This document shows positions 26,630 through 33,481 of a stretch of 64,000 nt of DNA, piece by piece. How positions within the stretch are numbered: the first letter of the stretch is position 1; every line of letters starts with the position of its first letter. Position numbers and translations under genes: made by a program. Source of the DNA: Bacteroidaceae bacterium (GTDB lineage Bacteria; Bacteroidota; Bacteroidia; Bacteroidales; Bacteroidaceae); the NCBI GenBank assembly GCA_017529865.1, contig JAFXNA010000014.1, positions 52,503 through 116,502 on the forward strand, given 5' to 3'. The notes below the pieces were generated by a model. The model saw only the letters and a program-made list of their open reading frames with translations, ran no database searches and had not been told where the DNA came from.

Positions 26630-28303
26630 ATGATTGAGCATTTCTTAAAACAAGCAGAATTTAGTAGCATGGAAGACTTCGAACGCAACTTTGAGTTCGT
26701 TGTTCCCCCACGTTTCAACTTCGCATACGATGTCATGGACCGCTGGGCAGAAGAAGAGCCTGAAAAACTCGCGCTGCTCTGGACCAACGACAAAGGTGAG
26801 GAGCGTCGCTACACCTTTGCTGACATGAAGCGAATGAGCGACAACATCGTCTCCTACCTCACAGGTATCGGCATCAAGAAAGACGACATGGTGATGTGCA
26901 TTCTCAAGCGTCGCTATCAGTTCTGGCCGCTCATCATTGCGCTTCATAAGATAGGTGCAGTCGTCATTCCGGCCACCTACCTGTTGACCGACAAAGACAT
27001 CGTCTATCGTTGCCACGAAGCCGACATCAAGACCATCATTGCATGTGGCGACGAAGAAATCATCCAGCATATCAACGCCGCCTACCCCGAATGCCCATCA
27101 GTGCAGCAGCGCATCAGCATCGGTCCCGAAGTGCCCGAAGGCTGGCTCGCACTCACCGAAGAAGACATCCAGGAAGGACATGGAGCCATCGACCCCGTTG
27201 TGGCCGAACTTCGGAAGATTCACTACGGAGGCGCACAGGATCACATGATCATGTACTTCACCAGCGGCACCAGCGGCGAACCCAAGATGGTCATCCACGA
27301 CTACACCTACGCCCTCGGTCACCTCACCACCGCAGCCTTCTGGCATAACATTAAGCCCGATAGCCTGCACTTCACCGTATCCGACACCGGATGGGGCAAA
27401 GCCGTGTGGGGCAAACTCTACGGCCAGTGGATTGTCGGTGCAGCCATCTTTGTCTACGACCACGACGTATTCCGTCCGGCCGATGTGCTCAAACGCATGG
27501 AGACCTATCGCATCACCTCCTTCTGCGCACCCCCAACCATCTATCGCTATCTCATCCGCGAAGACCTCAGCCACTACGACCTCAGCGCCCTCAGCTATGT
27601 CACCACGGCAGGCGAGGCACTCAACCCCTCCGTGTCCGAGAAGTTCTTCCAGCTCACAGGCCTCCGCATCCGTGAGGGCTTCGGCCAGACCGAAACCACC
27701 TGTACCATTGGTACATTCCATTGGATGGACGTCAAGCCAGGCAGCATGGGTAAGCCCAATCCGCAGTACGACATCTGCCTCATGATCGACGGTCGCGAAG
27801 TAGGCACCGACGAAGTAGGCGAAATCGTCGTCCGTACCGCCGAGAAGACCCCTGTCGGTCTGTTCAACGAATACTACCGCAACCCCGAACTGACCAAGGA
27901 AGTATGGCACGACGGCTACTACCACACAGGCGACCTCGCCACCCGCGATTCCGATGGCTACTTCTGGTACGTAGGTCGTCACGACGATGTCATCAAGAGT
28001 GCCGGCTACCGCATCGGTCCCTTCGAAGTCGAGAGTGCCCTGATGACCCACCCCGCCGTCCTCGAGTGCGCCGTCACAGCCGTACCCGATCCACAGCGAG
28101 GTCAGGCCGTGAAAGCCACCGTAGTGCTCGCCAAGGGATGGGAGCACATGGCTAGCAAGCGCAGTTTCCCCCACGAGCTGAAGGAACACGTCAAGCGCGT
28201 CACAGCAGCCTATAAGGCACCACGCATCATCGAGTTCGTCGACGAACTGCCCAAAACCATCAGCGGCAAGATACGTCGCGTGGCCATCCGCAAAGACGAT
28301 TGA
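26630..28303 (+). CDS. AMP-forming acyl-CoA synthetase
   Basis: A 557-residue ANL-family adenylating enzyme that activates a carboxylic acid with ATP and CoA. Motifs in order: YFTSGTSGEPKMV (P-loop-like), GFGQTETT, YHTGDLATRDSDGYF, GRHDDVIKSAGYRIGPFEVE, and the C-terminal catalytic Lys in PKTISGKIRR. It resembles medium-chain or acetyl/propionyl-type synthetases of Bacteroidetes rather than AcsA (too short, lacks its N-terminus). Its last codons (GAC GAT TGA) are part of a 15-base sequence that recurs at 30399-30413, bordering a candidate mobile unit, so the gene is intact but abuts the insertion. Confidence 0.9.
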   Translation: MIEHFLKQAEFSSMEDFERNFEFVVPPRFNFAYDVMDRWAEEEPEKLALLWTNDKGEERRYTFADMKRMSDNIVSYLTGIGIKKDDMVMCILKRRYQFWPLIIALHKIGAVVIPATYLLTDKDIVYRCHEADIKTIIACGDEEIIQHINAAYPECPSVQQRISIGPEVPEGWLALTEEDIQEGHGAIDPVVAELRKIHYGGAQDHMIMYFTSGTSGEPKMVIHDYTYALGHLTTAAFWHNIKPDSLHFTVSDTGWGKAVWGKLYGQWIVGAAIFVYDHDVFRPADVLKRMETYRITSFCAPPTIYRYLIREDLSHYDLSALSYVTTAGEALNPSVSEKFFQLTGLRIREGFGQTETTCTIGTFHWMDVKPGSMGKPNPQYDICLMIDGREVGTDEVGEIVVRTAEKTPVGLFNEYYRNPELTKEVWHDGYYHTGDLATRDSDGYFWYVGRHDDVIKSAGYRIGPFEVESALMTHPAVLECAVTAVPDPQRGQAVKATVVLAKGWEHMASKRSFPHELKEHVKRVTAAYKAPRIIEFVDELPKTISGKIRRVAIRKDD

Positions 28304-28333
28304 CCCAGAACAAACAATCGTTTGTGTCCGTTT

Positions 28334-28425
28334 TTGCAACAAATTGCAGGCACAAAACAAAGGCAGGACTCACATCCTGCCTTTTTATTTGCTACGCAAG
28401 CCGCCATGCGGCGTGATGGCTATTA
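28334..28425 (+). repeat. Left inverted repeat of the candidate unit, contains a terminator hairpin
   Basis: It begins TTGCAACAAATTGCAGG and ends GCGTGATGGCTATTA. Inside are AAGGCAGGA/TCCTGCCTT (a terminator-type hairpin followed by TTTATTT) and GCCGCCATGCGGC. The last codons and stop of the rha-like gene are encoded here on the opposite strand. Confidence 0.85.
28360..28388 (+). terminator. Terminator hairpin downstream of the acyl-CoA synthetase gene
   Basis: AAAGGCAGGA and TCCTGCCTTT pair around CTCACA and are followed by TTATTT; it can work in both directions. Confidence 0.75.
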
Positions 28426-28735
28426 ACCTACTAAGCTCGTCGTTGAACTTCGTAGCGATGCACAAGCACTCTGTTTTCGTGAGTGAATAGTAGGGCACCA
28501 CCTTCGTTCCGCCGTTGGGCAGATTGTAGACTCTATACGAGAGCTGAAATTTCAGCCCTTGTACTTTTTCCCATGCTGGTTCCATTTTTCTAATGGCCTT
28601 CATTAAGTCTTTGTGTTGTTTACCTGTCAGCTCGGCAATTTCGAGCGACGTCATTGTCAACGAAACCAGGAACGCTGTCAACTTATTCAGTGAAACGGCT
28701 GTCAACTTATTCAGTGAAACGGCTGTCAACCACAT
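28385..28735 (-). CDS. Truncated Rha-family phage-type regulator
   Basis: The frame encodes 116 residues. From an internal Met (ATG 28654) it reads MTSLEIAELTGKQHKDLM, then PYYSLTKTECLCIATKFNDE, which is the Rha/antirepressor domain found in phages and mobile islands of Bacteroidetes. Normal proteins continue with a helical part and a C-terminal domain; here the sequence breaks after FNDE and ends in residues (PHGGLRSK) that come from the inverted repeat. Upstream of Met 28 the frame runs through a 24-base tandem repeat giving LTAVSLNK twice, so the true start is uncertain. It is probably a remnant left by the insertion and not functional. Confidence 0.55.
   Translation of the reverse strand: MWLTAVSLNKLTAVSLNKLTAFLVSLTMTSLEIAELTGKQHKDLMKAIRKMEPAWEKVQGLKFQLSYRVYNLPNGGTKVVPYYSLTKTECLCIATKFNDELSRLIAITPHGGLRSK
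28675..28730. repeat. 24-bp tandem repeat, two full units and a partial third
   Basis: CTGTCAACTTATTCAGTGAA plus ACGG occurs at 28675-28698 and 28699-28722, then CTGTCAAC starts again. Degenerate TGTCAAC units also lie at 28656 and 28754, so about five related units span 28655-28770. Period 24 keeps the frame. Confidence 0.8.
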
Positions 28736-29040
28736 CAGGAAATAAACAAAAAACTGTCAACCGAAATTAGGAAAAGACACACTTTGTGCTACAGCGCTAC
28801 AGTGCTACAGTTAAAAATATCGTTATCGGAAACTCAAAAATAAACTCTATATTTATATAGCTTAGTAGCTTAATTGCTTAGTAGGTTAATTGATAATGGT
28901 TATTGGTTATTGACTAATACAGGTTATGGGTTATAGATGAAAGTGACTTGGTTAATCAATTTTTTGATGCAAAATGTACAAAAACAACGGAAATAGTTGA
29001 AAAAATGCTGTTACATGATGATTATTCGTTTGAAAAAGTG
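28736..29040. other. Gap between the rha fragment and the ATPase gene
   Basis: AT-rich spacer with GCTACAGCGCTACAGTGCTACAG (three CTACAG units, 28790-28809), AGCTTAGTAGCTTAATTGCTTAG microrepeats (28858-28890) and GGTTATTGGTTATTG units (28897-28935). The last type also follows the ATPase stop codon. No gene is seen. Confidence 0.6.
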
Positions 29041-29083
29041 TAACTTTGCACTGAGTAAAATTACTCAAAGCACTGAGTAAAAT
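29041..29083 (+). promoter_or_regulatory. -7 box and repeated operator-like sites before the ATPase gene
   Basis: TAACTTTG is at 29041-29048. Immediately after are two direct copies of GCACTGAGTAAAAT (29048-29061 and 29070-29083, period 22), and the first forms the palindrome GAGTAAAATTACTC. The sites are in the leader, eight bases before the ATG at 29092, so a bound protein would block both transcript and translation. Confidence 0.6.
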
Positions 29084-29091
29084 GCAAAAGA

Positions 29092-30291
29092 ATGTACAAA
29101 AGAGCTGAATATCAGATAATTACAAGTCGCCTGAAAGAGCCGAGAAAGTTCATCCAGGTGGTGATGGGACCTCGACAAGTGGGTAAATCCACTGTTGTTA
29201 AGCAAGTGCTTCAGGATTTGGAGGCTCCTTATCAGTTGTTTTCTGCCGACAATGTTCCTGCCGGCAACACAGCATGGGTGTCGAACTGCTGGGCTGCGGT
29301 GCGTAGTCTGAAAGAAAGCAAGGGGTTGGAGAGTATGATCCTTGTCATCGATGAAATCCAGAAAATCAGCAACTGGAGCGAGGTGGTGAAGAAGGAGTGG
29401 GATGACGATACGTTCTACGATCGTAATATCAAGGTGCTGTTGCTGGGTAGTAGTCGTGTATTGTTGGAGAAAGGACTTTCGGAATCGTTGGGTGGACGAT
29501 TCGAGGAGATTCGAATGACACACTGGAGCTATTCTGAAATGCGAGAGTGTTTTGGATTTTCACTTGATCAGTATCTGTTTTACGGTGGCTATCCTGGTGC
29601 GGCAGAATTGGTCAGTGATTCAGACCGTTGGGAACAATATATTCAGTCGGCCATCATTGATGCAACTATCAACAAAGATATTTTGATGAACACACCGATA
29701 AGCAAACCTGCGCTTCTGCGTCAAACGTTCGAACTGGGTGCCTCTTACTCAGGAGAACTGCTTTCGCTGACAAAGATGCTTGGTTCGCTACAGGATGCCG
29801 GAAACACCGTTACGTTAGCTGGGTATATCAATTTGCTCAATGAGAGCGGTCTGCTGTGTGGACTTCAGAAATATAGCATCGACACAGCTAGGCGGCGTGC
29901 CAGTATTCCCAAGTTCCAAGTCTATAATAATGCGCTGAAGATGGTTTATAATCCGCACACCTTCGAACAGGCAATTATGGATAGAAAGGAATGGGGACGT
30001 ATTTTTGAGTCGGGAATAGGAGCATGGATAGTTAGTCAGGCTTTTGTCCATCGCTTTGAGGTGTTCTACTGGCGTGAGCGTGCTAATGAGGTGGATTTTG
30101 TTCTTCGCAAGAAAGGTACCGTTGTGACCATTGAAGTCAAAAGTAATGCTGAAAAGAATGCTAACGGTCTCACAGTCTTTCGCGAGAAATTCAAACCAAA
30201 GACTGCCTTCATCGTAGGTGATGGGGGTATCAGTGCAGAGGATTTCCTAACAATGGATATCAAGAACTTGTTTAAAGATGCTATTTTGTAA
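29092..30291 (+). CDS. AAA ATPase with C-terminal DUF4143 nuclease-fold domain
   Basis: A 399-residue protein of the hypervariable archaeal/bacterial ATPase family. Walker A is GPRQVGKST at about 24-32 and Walker B is LVIDEIQK at about 84-91; SGGRF-like SLGGRFEE and YPGAAE follow. The C-terminal domain carries EVDFVLRKKGTVVTIEVKS, which fits the PD-(D/E)xK pattern known for DUF4143. Such genes are multi-copy and often mobile in Bacteroidetes; function is not established. Here it is the only complete gene in a unit bounded by inverted repeats, and its leader has repeated palindromic sites. Confidence 0.85.
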   Translation: MYKRAEYQIITSRLKEPRKFIQVVMGPRQVGKSTVVKQVLQDLEAPYQLFSADNVPAGNTAWVSNCWAAVRSLKESKGLESMILVIDEIQKISNWSEVVKKEWDDDTFYDRNIKVLLLGSSRVLLEKGLSESLGGRFEEIRMTHWSYSEMRECFGFSLDQYLFYGGYPGAAELVSDSDRWEQYIQSAIIDATINKDILMNTPISKPALLRQTFELGASYSGELLSLTKMLGSLQDAGNTVTLAGYINLLNESGLLCGLQKYSIDTARRRASIPKFQVYNNALKMVYNPHTFEQAIMDRKEWGRIFESGIGAWIVSQAFVHRFEVFYWRERANEVDFVLRKKGTVVTIEVKSNAEKNANGLTVFREKFKPKTAFIVGDGGISAEDFLTMDIKNLFKDAIL

Positions 30292-30310
30292 TGGTTATGG
30301 GTTATTGAGC

Positions 30311-30402
30311 TAAATGGCCATCACGCCGCATGCGGCTTGCGTAGCAAATAAAATGGCAGGATGTGAGTCCTGCCTTTGTTTTGTGCCTGCAATTTATTGC
30401 AA
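30311..30402 (-). repeat. Right inverted repeat of the candidate unit
   Basis: Reverse complement of 28334-28425 with few differences. It holds the same GGCAGGATGTGAGTCCTGCC hairpin followed by TTTGTTTT, which can act as the ATPase gene terminator. Its outer end overlaps the 15-base direct repeat at 30399-30413. Confidence 0.85.
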
Positions 30403-30509
30403 AGACGATTGACATCCCACCCATTTGTCATCTCGGGCACATCCGCTCCATGCATAACTATTAATTTTGGTTAAAAGTGATAGTTTTGCAGAAAAAAGTT
30501 TGCAAAACG

Positions 30510-30541
30510 TTTGGTGCATTTCTCAAACTTTCCTAACTTTG
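30510..30541 (+). promoter_or_regulatory. Promoter of the blaI-type gene
   Basis: TTTG at 30510-30513 and TAACTTTG at 30534-30541, 20 bases apart. CGCAAAG/ACTTTGCG-type symmetry (AACTTTGCGCAAAGT at 30535-30549) covers the start site and could be the repressor's operator. Confidence 0.6.
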
Positions 30542-30576
30542 CGCAAAGTCTAAATGATTCAATCATCGATTAGATT

Positions 30577-30975
30577 ATGCAAAAGAAAGGAAACAAACTA
30601 ACACTGACGAGGGCAGAACTTCAGCTGATGGAGATTCTGTGGAAAAACGGCAAGGCAATTGATGTACATGAGATGGTAGCACAATATCCGGAGCCGCAAC
30701 CTGCCTACACCACCATCTCTACGGTCGTCCGCCTTTTGGCGATGAAAGGCTTTGTCGGCGTCAAGAAAGGATTCGGCAAACAACATCTGTATTACCCTCT
30801 GCTTTCGAAATCAGAGTATATCTCACAATCGGTCAGCGATGTGAAGGCCACCTTCTTCGGCGGCAGCGTATCATCGTTTGTCAGCTTCTTCCTACAGGAG
30901 GAACAGATGAGCAAGGAAGAGCTGGAAGAAATTGCCCGCCTCGCCCTCTCGCTCTCCGCCTCCACGCATTGTTAA
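30577..30975 (+). CDS. BlaI/MecI-family transcriptional repressor
   Basis: A 132-residue winged-helix repressor. LTRAELQLMEILWKNGKAIDVHEMV and YTTISTVVRLLAMKGFV are the DNA-binding part of the BlaI/MecI/CopY family, followed by a helical dimer domain (about 80-120). Family members repress until a paired M56 membrane protease (BlaR1) triggers their cleavage; that partner follows 35 bases downstream. No beta-lactamase is near, so the signal is probably not beta-lactam specific. A palindrome AACTTTGCGCAAAGT over its own promoter suggests autoregulation. Confidence 0.9.
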   Translation: MQKKGNKLTLTRAELQLMEILWKNGKAIDVHEMVAQYPEPQPAYTTISTVVRLLAMKGFVGVKKGFGKQHLYYPLLSKSEYISQSVSDVKATFFGGSVSSFVSFFLQEEQMSKEELEEIARLALSLSASTHC

Positions 30976-31010
30976 TTATGCATTATGCATTATAAATTAT
31001 GAATTAAAAT
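30971..31010. repeat. AT-rich ATTATGCATTATGCATT microrepeat between blaI and blaR1-type genes
   Basis: The whole 35-base gap is GTTAATTATGCATTATGCAT followed by TATAAATTATGAATTAAAAT, matching the AT microrepeats at 4383 and 26531. Confidence 0.7.
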
Positions 31011-33443
31011 ATGGGTGCCTTCACCGTATATGCCATCAAGTCCGCCATCTGTCTGGCGCTGCTCTACTTGCCCTACACATTGTTGATGCGGCGAGACACC
31101 TTTCATGCGTTCAATCGCACCTTGCTGCTCAGCATCGTAGTCCTCTCGTTGGTGTTGCCGCTCATGAAACCCCTCTCATTTCTTCCCCAAGGGGAGATGA
31201 TTCCAAATCCTATCGAGCGCCTCGAAGAAGAAATTGGTCAACAGCCTCTCCCCTTTATTCCAACTTATAGCGAAGAGATTGAAGAAGAGCAGACCCTCCC
31301 CCTACAACCCCTTCCTGTAAGGGCGGGGAGTGGTCACTCCACTGATGCTTCCTCTAATAACACCCGCAATCATTCTACTCCCCTCCATCGCAGGGAGGGG
31401 ATGGGGGTGGGTCTTCTTTGGCCCTCCGTCCTTGTCCTTATTTATATAATAGGTGTTGTAGGATTGTTAGGTTGGAAAATCCTGCAGCTCATCCGTCTGC
31501 ATCGCTACATCCCTTCCAACTGTCTGTGGAAAGATACGATTGACGGCATTCAGGTCTATGGACACTTCGACGAAGTATGCCCATTCAGTTGGATGAACTC
31601 CATCGTCATTACTGACGAAGACTTCAGGACGAATCCCTCAGTGATGCAGCACGAGCGGGCACACATCCGTCTGCACCATTCGTGGGACAACCTCTTCGTG
31701 TCCTTTGTCGAGGTGCTGCAGTGGTTCAATCCCTGCATCTGGATGCTCGACAGTTCTCTGCGCGAAGTCCATGAATACGAGGCAGATGCCGAGGTGCTGA
31801 CCCAAGGTGTCACTCTTCAGAACTATCAAAGTCTGCTTATACGAAAGGCCATTGGTACCAGCTCCTACGCTTTTGCAAATGGTTTCAACCATAGTTTGCT
31901 GAAAAAACGCATCAAGATGATGATGAAGCGTAAATCAAATCGTTGGAGCTGCACAAAAGCCCTGTACCTGCTCCCTGTGGCTGCAATAGCCCTTGCGGCA
32001 TTCGCCACACCCGAATTCGCAGAGAAGGCAGATGCCGTTATCGAAAGTGAACTAAAGGAGGGCTTCATATCATCCCACTTTAAGGGGGAAAAGAGAGGGT
32101 CTGATGCACCTTCCTCTATAGACGAACAACCAATTGAAGAGTTGGCGGATGTTGAGACAGTAGTAGAAGATACTCCTGACATCAAATCAGGAGATGTTAT
32201 AACCGGCACGGTGGTTGACGAGAATGATGTGCCCATACAGGGGGCATATATCGTGGAACTTGGTGATGACGGGAGAGTTATATGGGTGTATGGTGAACCT
32301 GTTACTGAAGCTGATATCAATGGTCATTTCTCCTACAGGATTCACGACCCTGCTCATATTCTGAGGATTGGTTTGGTAAGCCAAGGATTTCGTGCAACGA
32401 ATTTCGTACCTTATGAAATCAAGGCAGCAAATCCGTTGCCAAAGATTGTCCTGAGACCAGAGGCTGGACGAACCACTCCTCCAGTCATAGCAACTGGTAC
32501 GGTGACTGATACAAAAGGGAAACCGTTGATAGATGCACGGATCTATGCACGCGAAGAAAACGATGGAATCATAGGAATAACGCATCCTGATAACAATGGT
32601 CATTTTGCGCTAAGAGCACCACACTCAATTCCTGTACGCTCCATGCAGATTGTCTGCGATAGATATAATACCCAGGTCTTGCAGCTGACCAACGAGCCAA
32701 TGAAGATTGTGATGGAAACCTTGGAAGAAGCAGATATAAACCGTCAGCCAGCTATCGTTATAAAAGGGAAGGTTTATAACGTGAATGGTGTGGAATTCTC
32801 GATGGTGTCAGTTGAGGGAGGCACTTTCAAGATGGGAGGAGGCAGGTATGATTTTGAGAAGCCTGTTCATGAAGTTAAACTGACAAGCTTCTCCATTTGT
32901 CAGACCGAGGTGACTCAGGAACTTTGGGAAGCCGTGATGGGTAGCAATCCAAGCAATTATAAGGGCTTGAAGTTCCCTGTAGAAAATGTGAGTTGGGACG
33001 ATTGCCAGACTTTCATTACGAAGTTGAATCAGCTGACAGGTCAGCACTTCCGTCTTCCTACCGAGGCTGAGTGGGAGTATGCGGCTCGTGGTGGTAACCA
33101 GAGTAATGGTTATGCCTATAGTGGCAGTAATAGCTTTAGGGAGGTAGGTTGGTGCCGTGACAATAGTCGCGGCAGGACCCATGTGGTTGCTACGAAGGCT
33201 CCGAATGAGTTGGGCTTGTATGATATGAGTGGAAATGTGTGGGAGTGGTGTCAGGACTGGGGTGATGGTAGCTATTATGCTTCCTCACCAATCAACAACC
33301 CAACGGGTCCGTCTTCAGGCACTACTCACATTGTACGTGGAGGTGCTTGGAACGACCAACAAATGGACTGCCGTGTAGAACACCGCATCGGAAGAAAACC
33401 CACGTCCACATCCGAACTCACTGGCTTCCGTCTTGCACTTTAG
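31011..33443 (+). CDS. BlaR1-type M56 membrane peptidase fused to carboxypeptidase-like and FGE-like domains
   Basis: An 810-residue multidomain protein. Residues 1-60 hold two membrane helices; a third is at about 145-165 and a fourth at about 315-335, as in BlaR1. The zinc protease motif is HERAH at 214-218, in the cytosolic loop. After the fourth helix come two carboxypeptidase-regulatory-like beta domains (TGTVVDENDVPIQGAYI and TGTVTDTKGKPLIDARI), then a formylglycine-generating-enzyme-like (sulfatase-modifying factor) domain at about 591-810 with GGTFKMGG, LPTEAEWEYAARGG and DMSGNVWEWC. Only one Cys (MDCRVEHR) lies at the FGE active-site region, not two. Three GC-rich palindromic repeats are inserted in frame between helices 2 and 3 and before the beta domains. 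The FGE-like part would sit outside and may be the sensor. Confidence 0.85.
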   Translation: MGAFTVYAIKSAICLALLYLPYTLLMRRDTFHAFNRTLLLSIVVLSLVLPLMKPLSFLPQGEMIPNPIERLEEEIGQQPLPFIPTYSEEIEEEQTLPLQPLPVRAGSGHSTDASSNNTRNHSTPLHRREGMGVGLLWPSVLVLIYIIGVVGLLGWKILQLIRLHRYIPSNCLWKDTIDGIQVYGHFDEVCPFSWMNSIVITDEDFRTNPSVMQHERAHIRLHHSWDNLFVSFVEVLQWFNPCIWMLDSSLREVHEYEADAEVLTQGVTLQNYQSLLIRKAIGTSSYAFANGFNHSLLKKRIKMMMKRKSNRWSCTKALYLLPVAAIALAAFATPEFAEKADAVIESELKEGFISSHFKGEKRGSDAPSSIDEQPIEELADVETVVEDTPDIKSGDVITGTVVDENDVPIQGAYIVELGDDGRVIWVYGEPVTEADINGHFSYRIHDPAHILRIGLVSQGFRATNFVPYEIKAANPLPKIVLRPEAGRTTPPVIATGTVTDTKGKPLIDARIYAREENDGIIGITHPDNNGHFALRAPHSIPVRSMQIVCDRYNTQVLQLTNEPMKIVMETLEEADINRQPAIVIKGKVYNVNGVEFSMVSVEGGTFKMGGGRYDFEKPVHEVKLTSFSICQTEVTQELWEAVMGSNPSNYKGLKFPVENVSWDDCQTFITKLNQLTGQHFRLPTEAEWEYAARGGNQSNGYAYSGSNSFREVGWCRDNSRGRTHVVATKAPNELGLYDMSGNVWEWCQDWGDGSYYASSPINNPTGPSSGTTHIVRGGAWNDQQMDCRVEHRIGRKPTSTSELTGFRLAL
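31168..31416. repeat. GC-rich palindromic repeats inside the BlaR1-type gene
   Basis: CCCCTCTCATTTCTTCCCC with AAGGGGAG at 31168-31196 and a larger element at 31292-31416 bounded by CCCTCCCCCT and GGGAGGGGATGGGGGTGGG. A third, shorter one lies at 32054-32100. All are in frame and form low-complexity linkers. Confidence 0.75.
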
Positions 33444-33481
33444 GAAAATATAATAATTAGTAAAAAATGAAATAAAAGATT

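Larger units (their letters stand above)
28290..30413. mobile_element. Candidate mobile unit with inverted repeats: rha fragment plus AAA-DUF4143 ATPase
   Basis: Two ~92-bp sequences, 28334-28425 and 30311-30402, are near-identical as reverse complements (a handful of differences). The 15-base GCAAAGACGATTGAC is present at 28290-28304 and again at 30399-30413, as a direct repeat at the outer edges. Between them lie a truncated Rha-like gene on the minus strand and an AAA-DUF4143 ATPase on the plus strand. No transposase or recombinase is present. The direct repeat would be a long target-site duplication; alternatively the right copy belongs to the inverted repeat, since the left side also has CAATCGT at 28316. 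Mobility is inferred, not shown. Confidence 0.55.

Noticed and set aside
27098..28360. A 420-codon open frame opposite the acyl-CoA synthetase gene
   Set aside because: Its Gly/Val/Glu-rich composition is the mirror of the GC-rich codon usage on the plus strand; the plus-strand protein has all ANL motifs.
28675..28730. CRISPR or phage attachment site
   Set aside because: Only two complete tandem units without spacers, and no integrase in the segment.
30577..33443. Beta-lactam resistance locus
   Set aside because: BlaI and BlaR1-type proteins are present, but no beta-lactamase or penicillin-binding protein gene is near, and the sensor lacks a penicillin-binding domain, having an FGE-like one.
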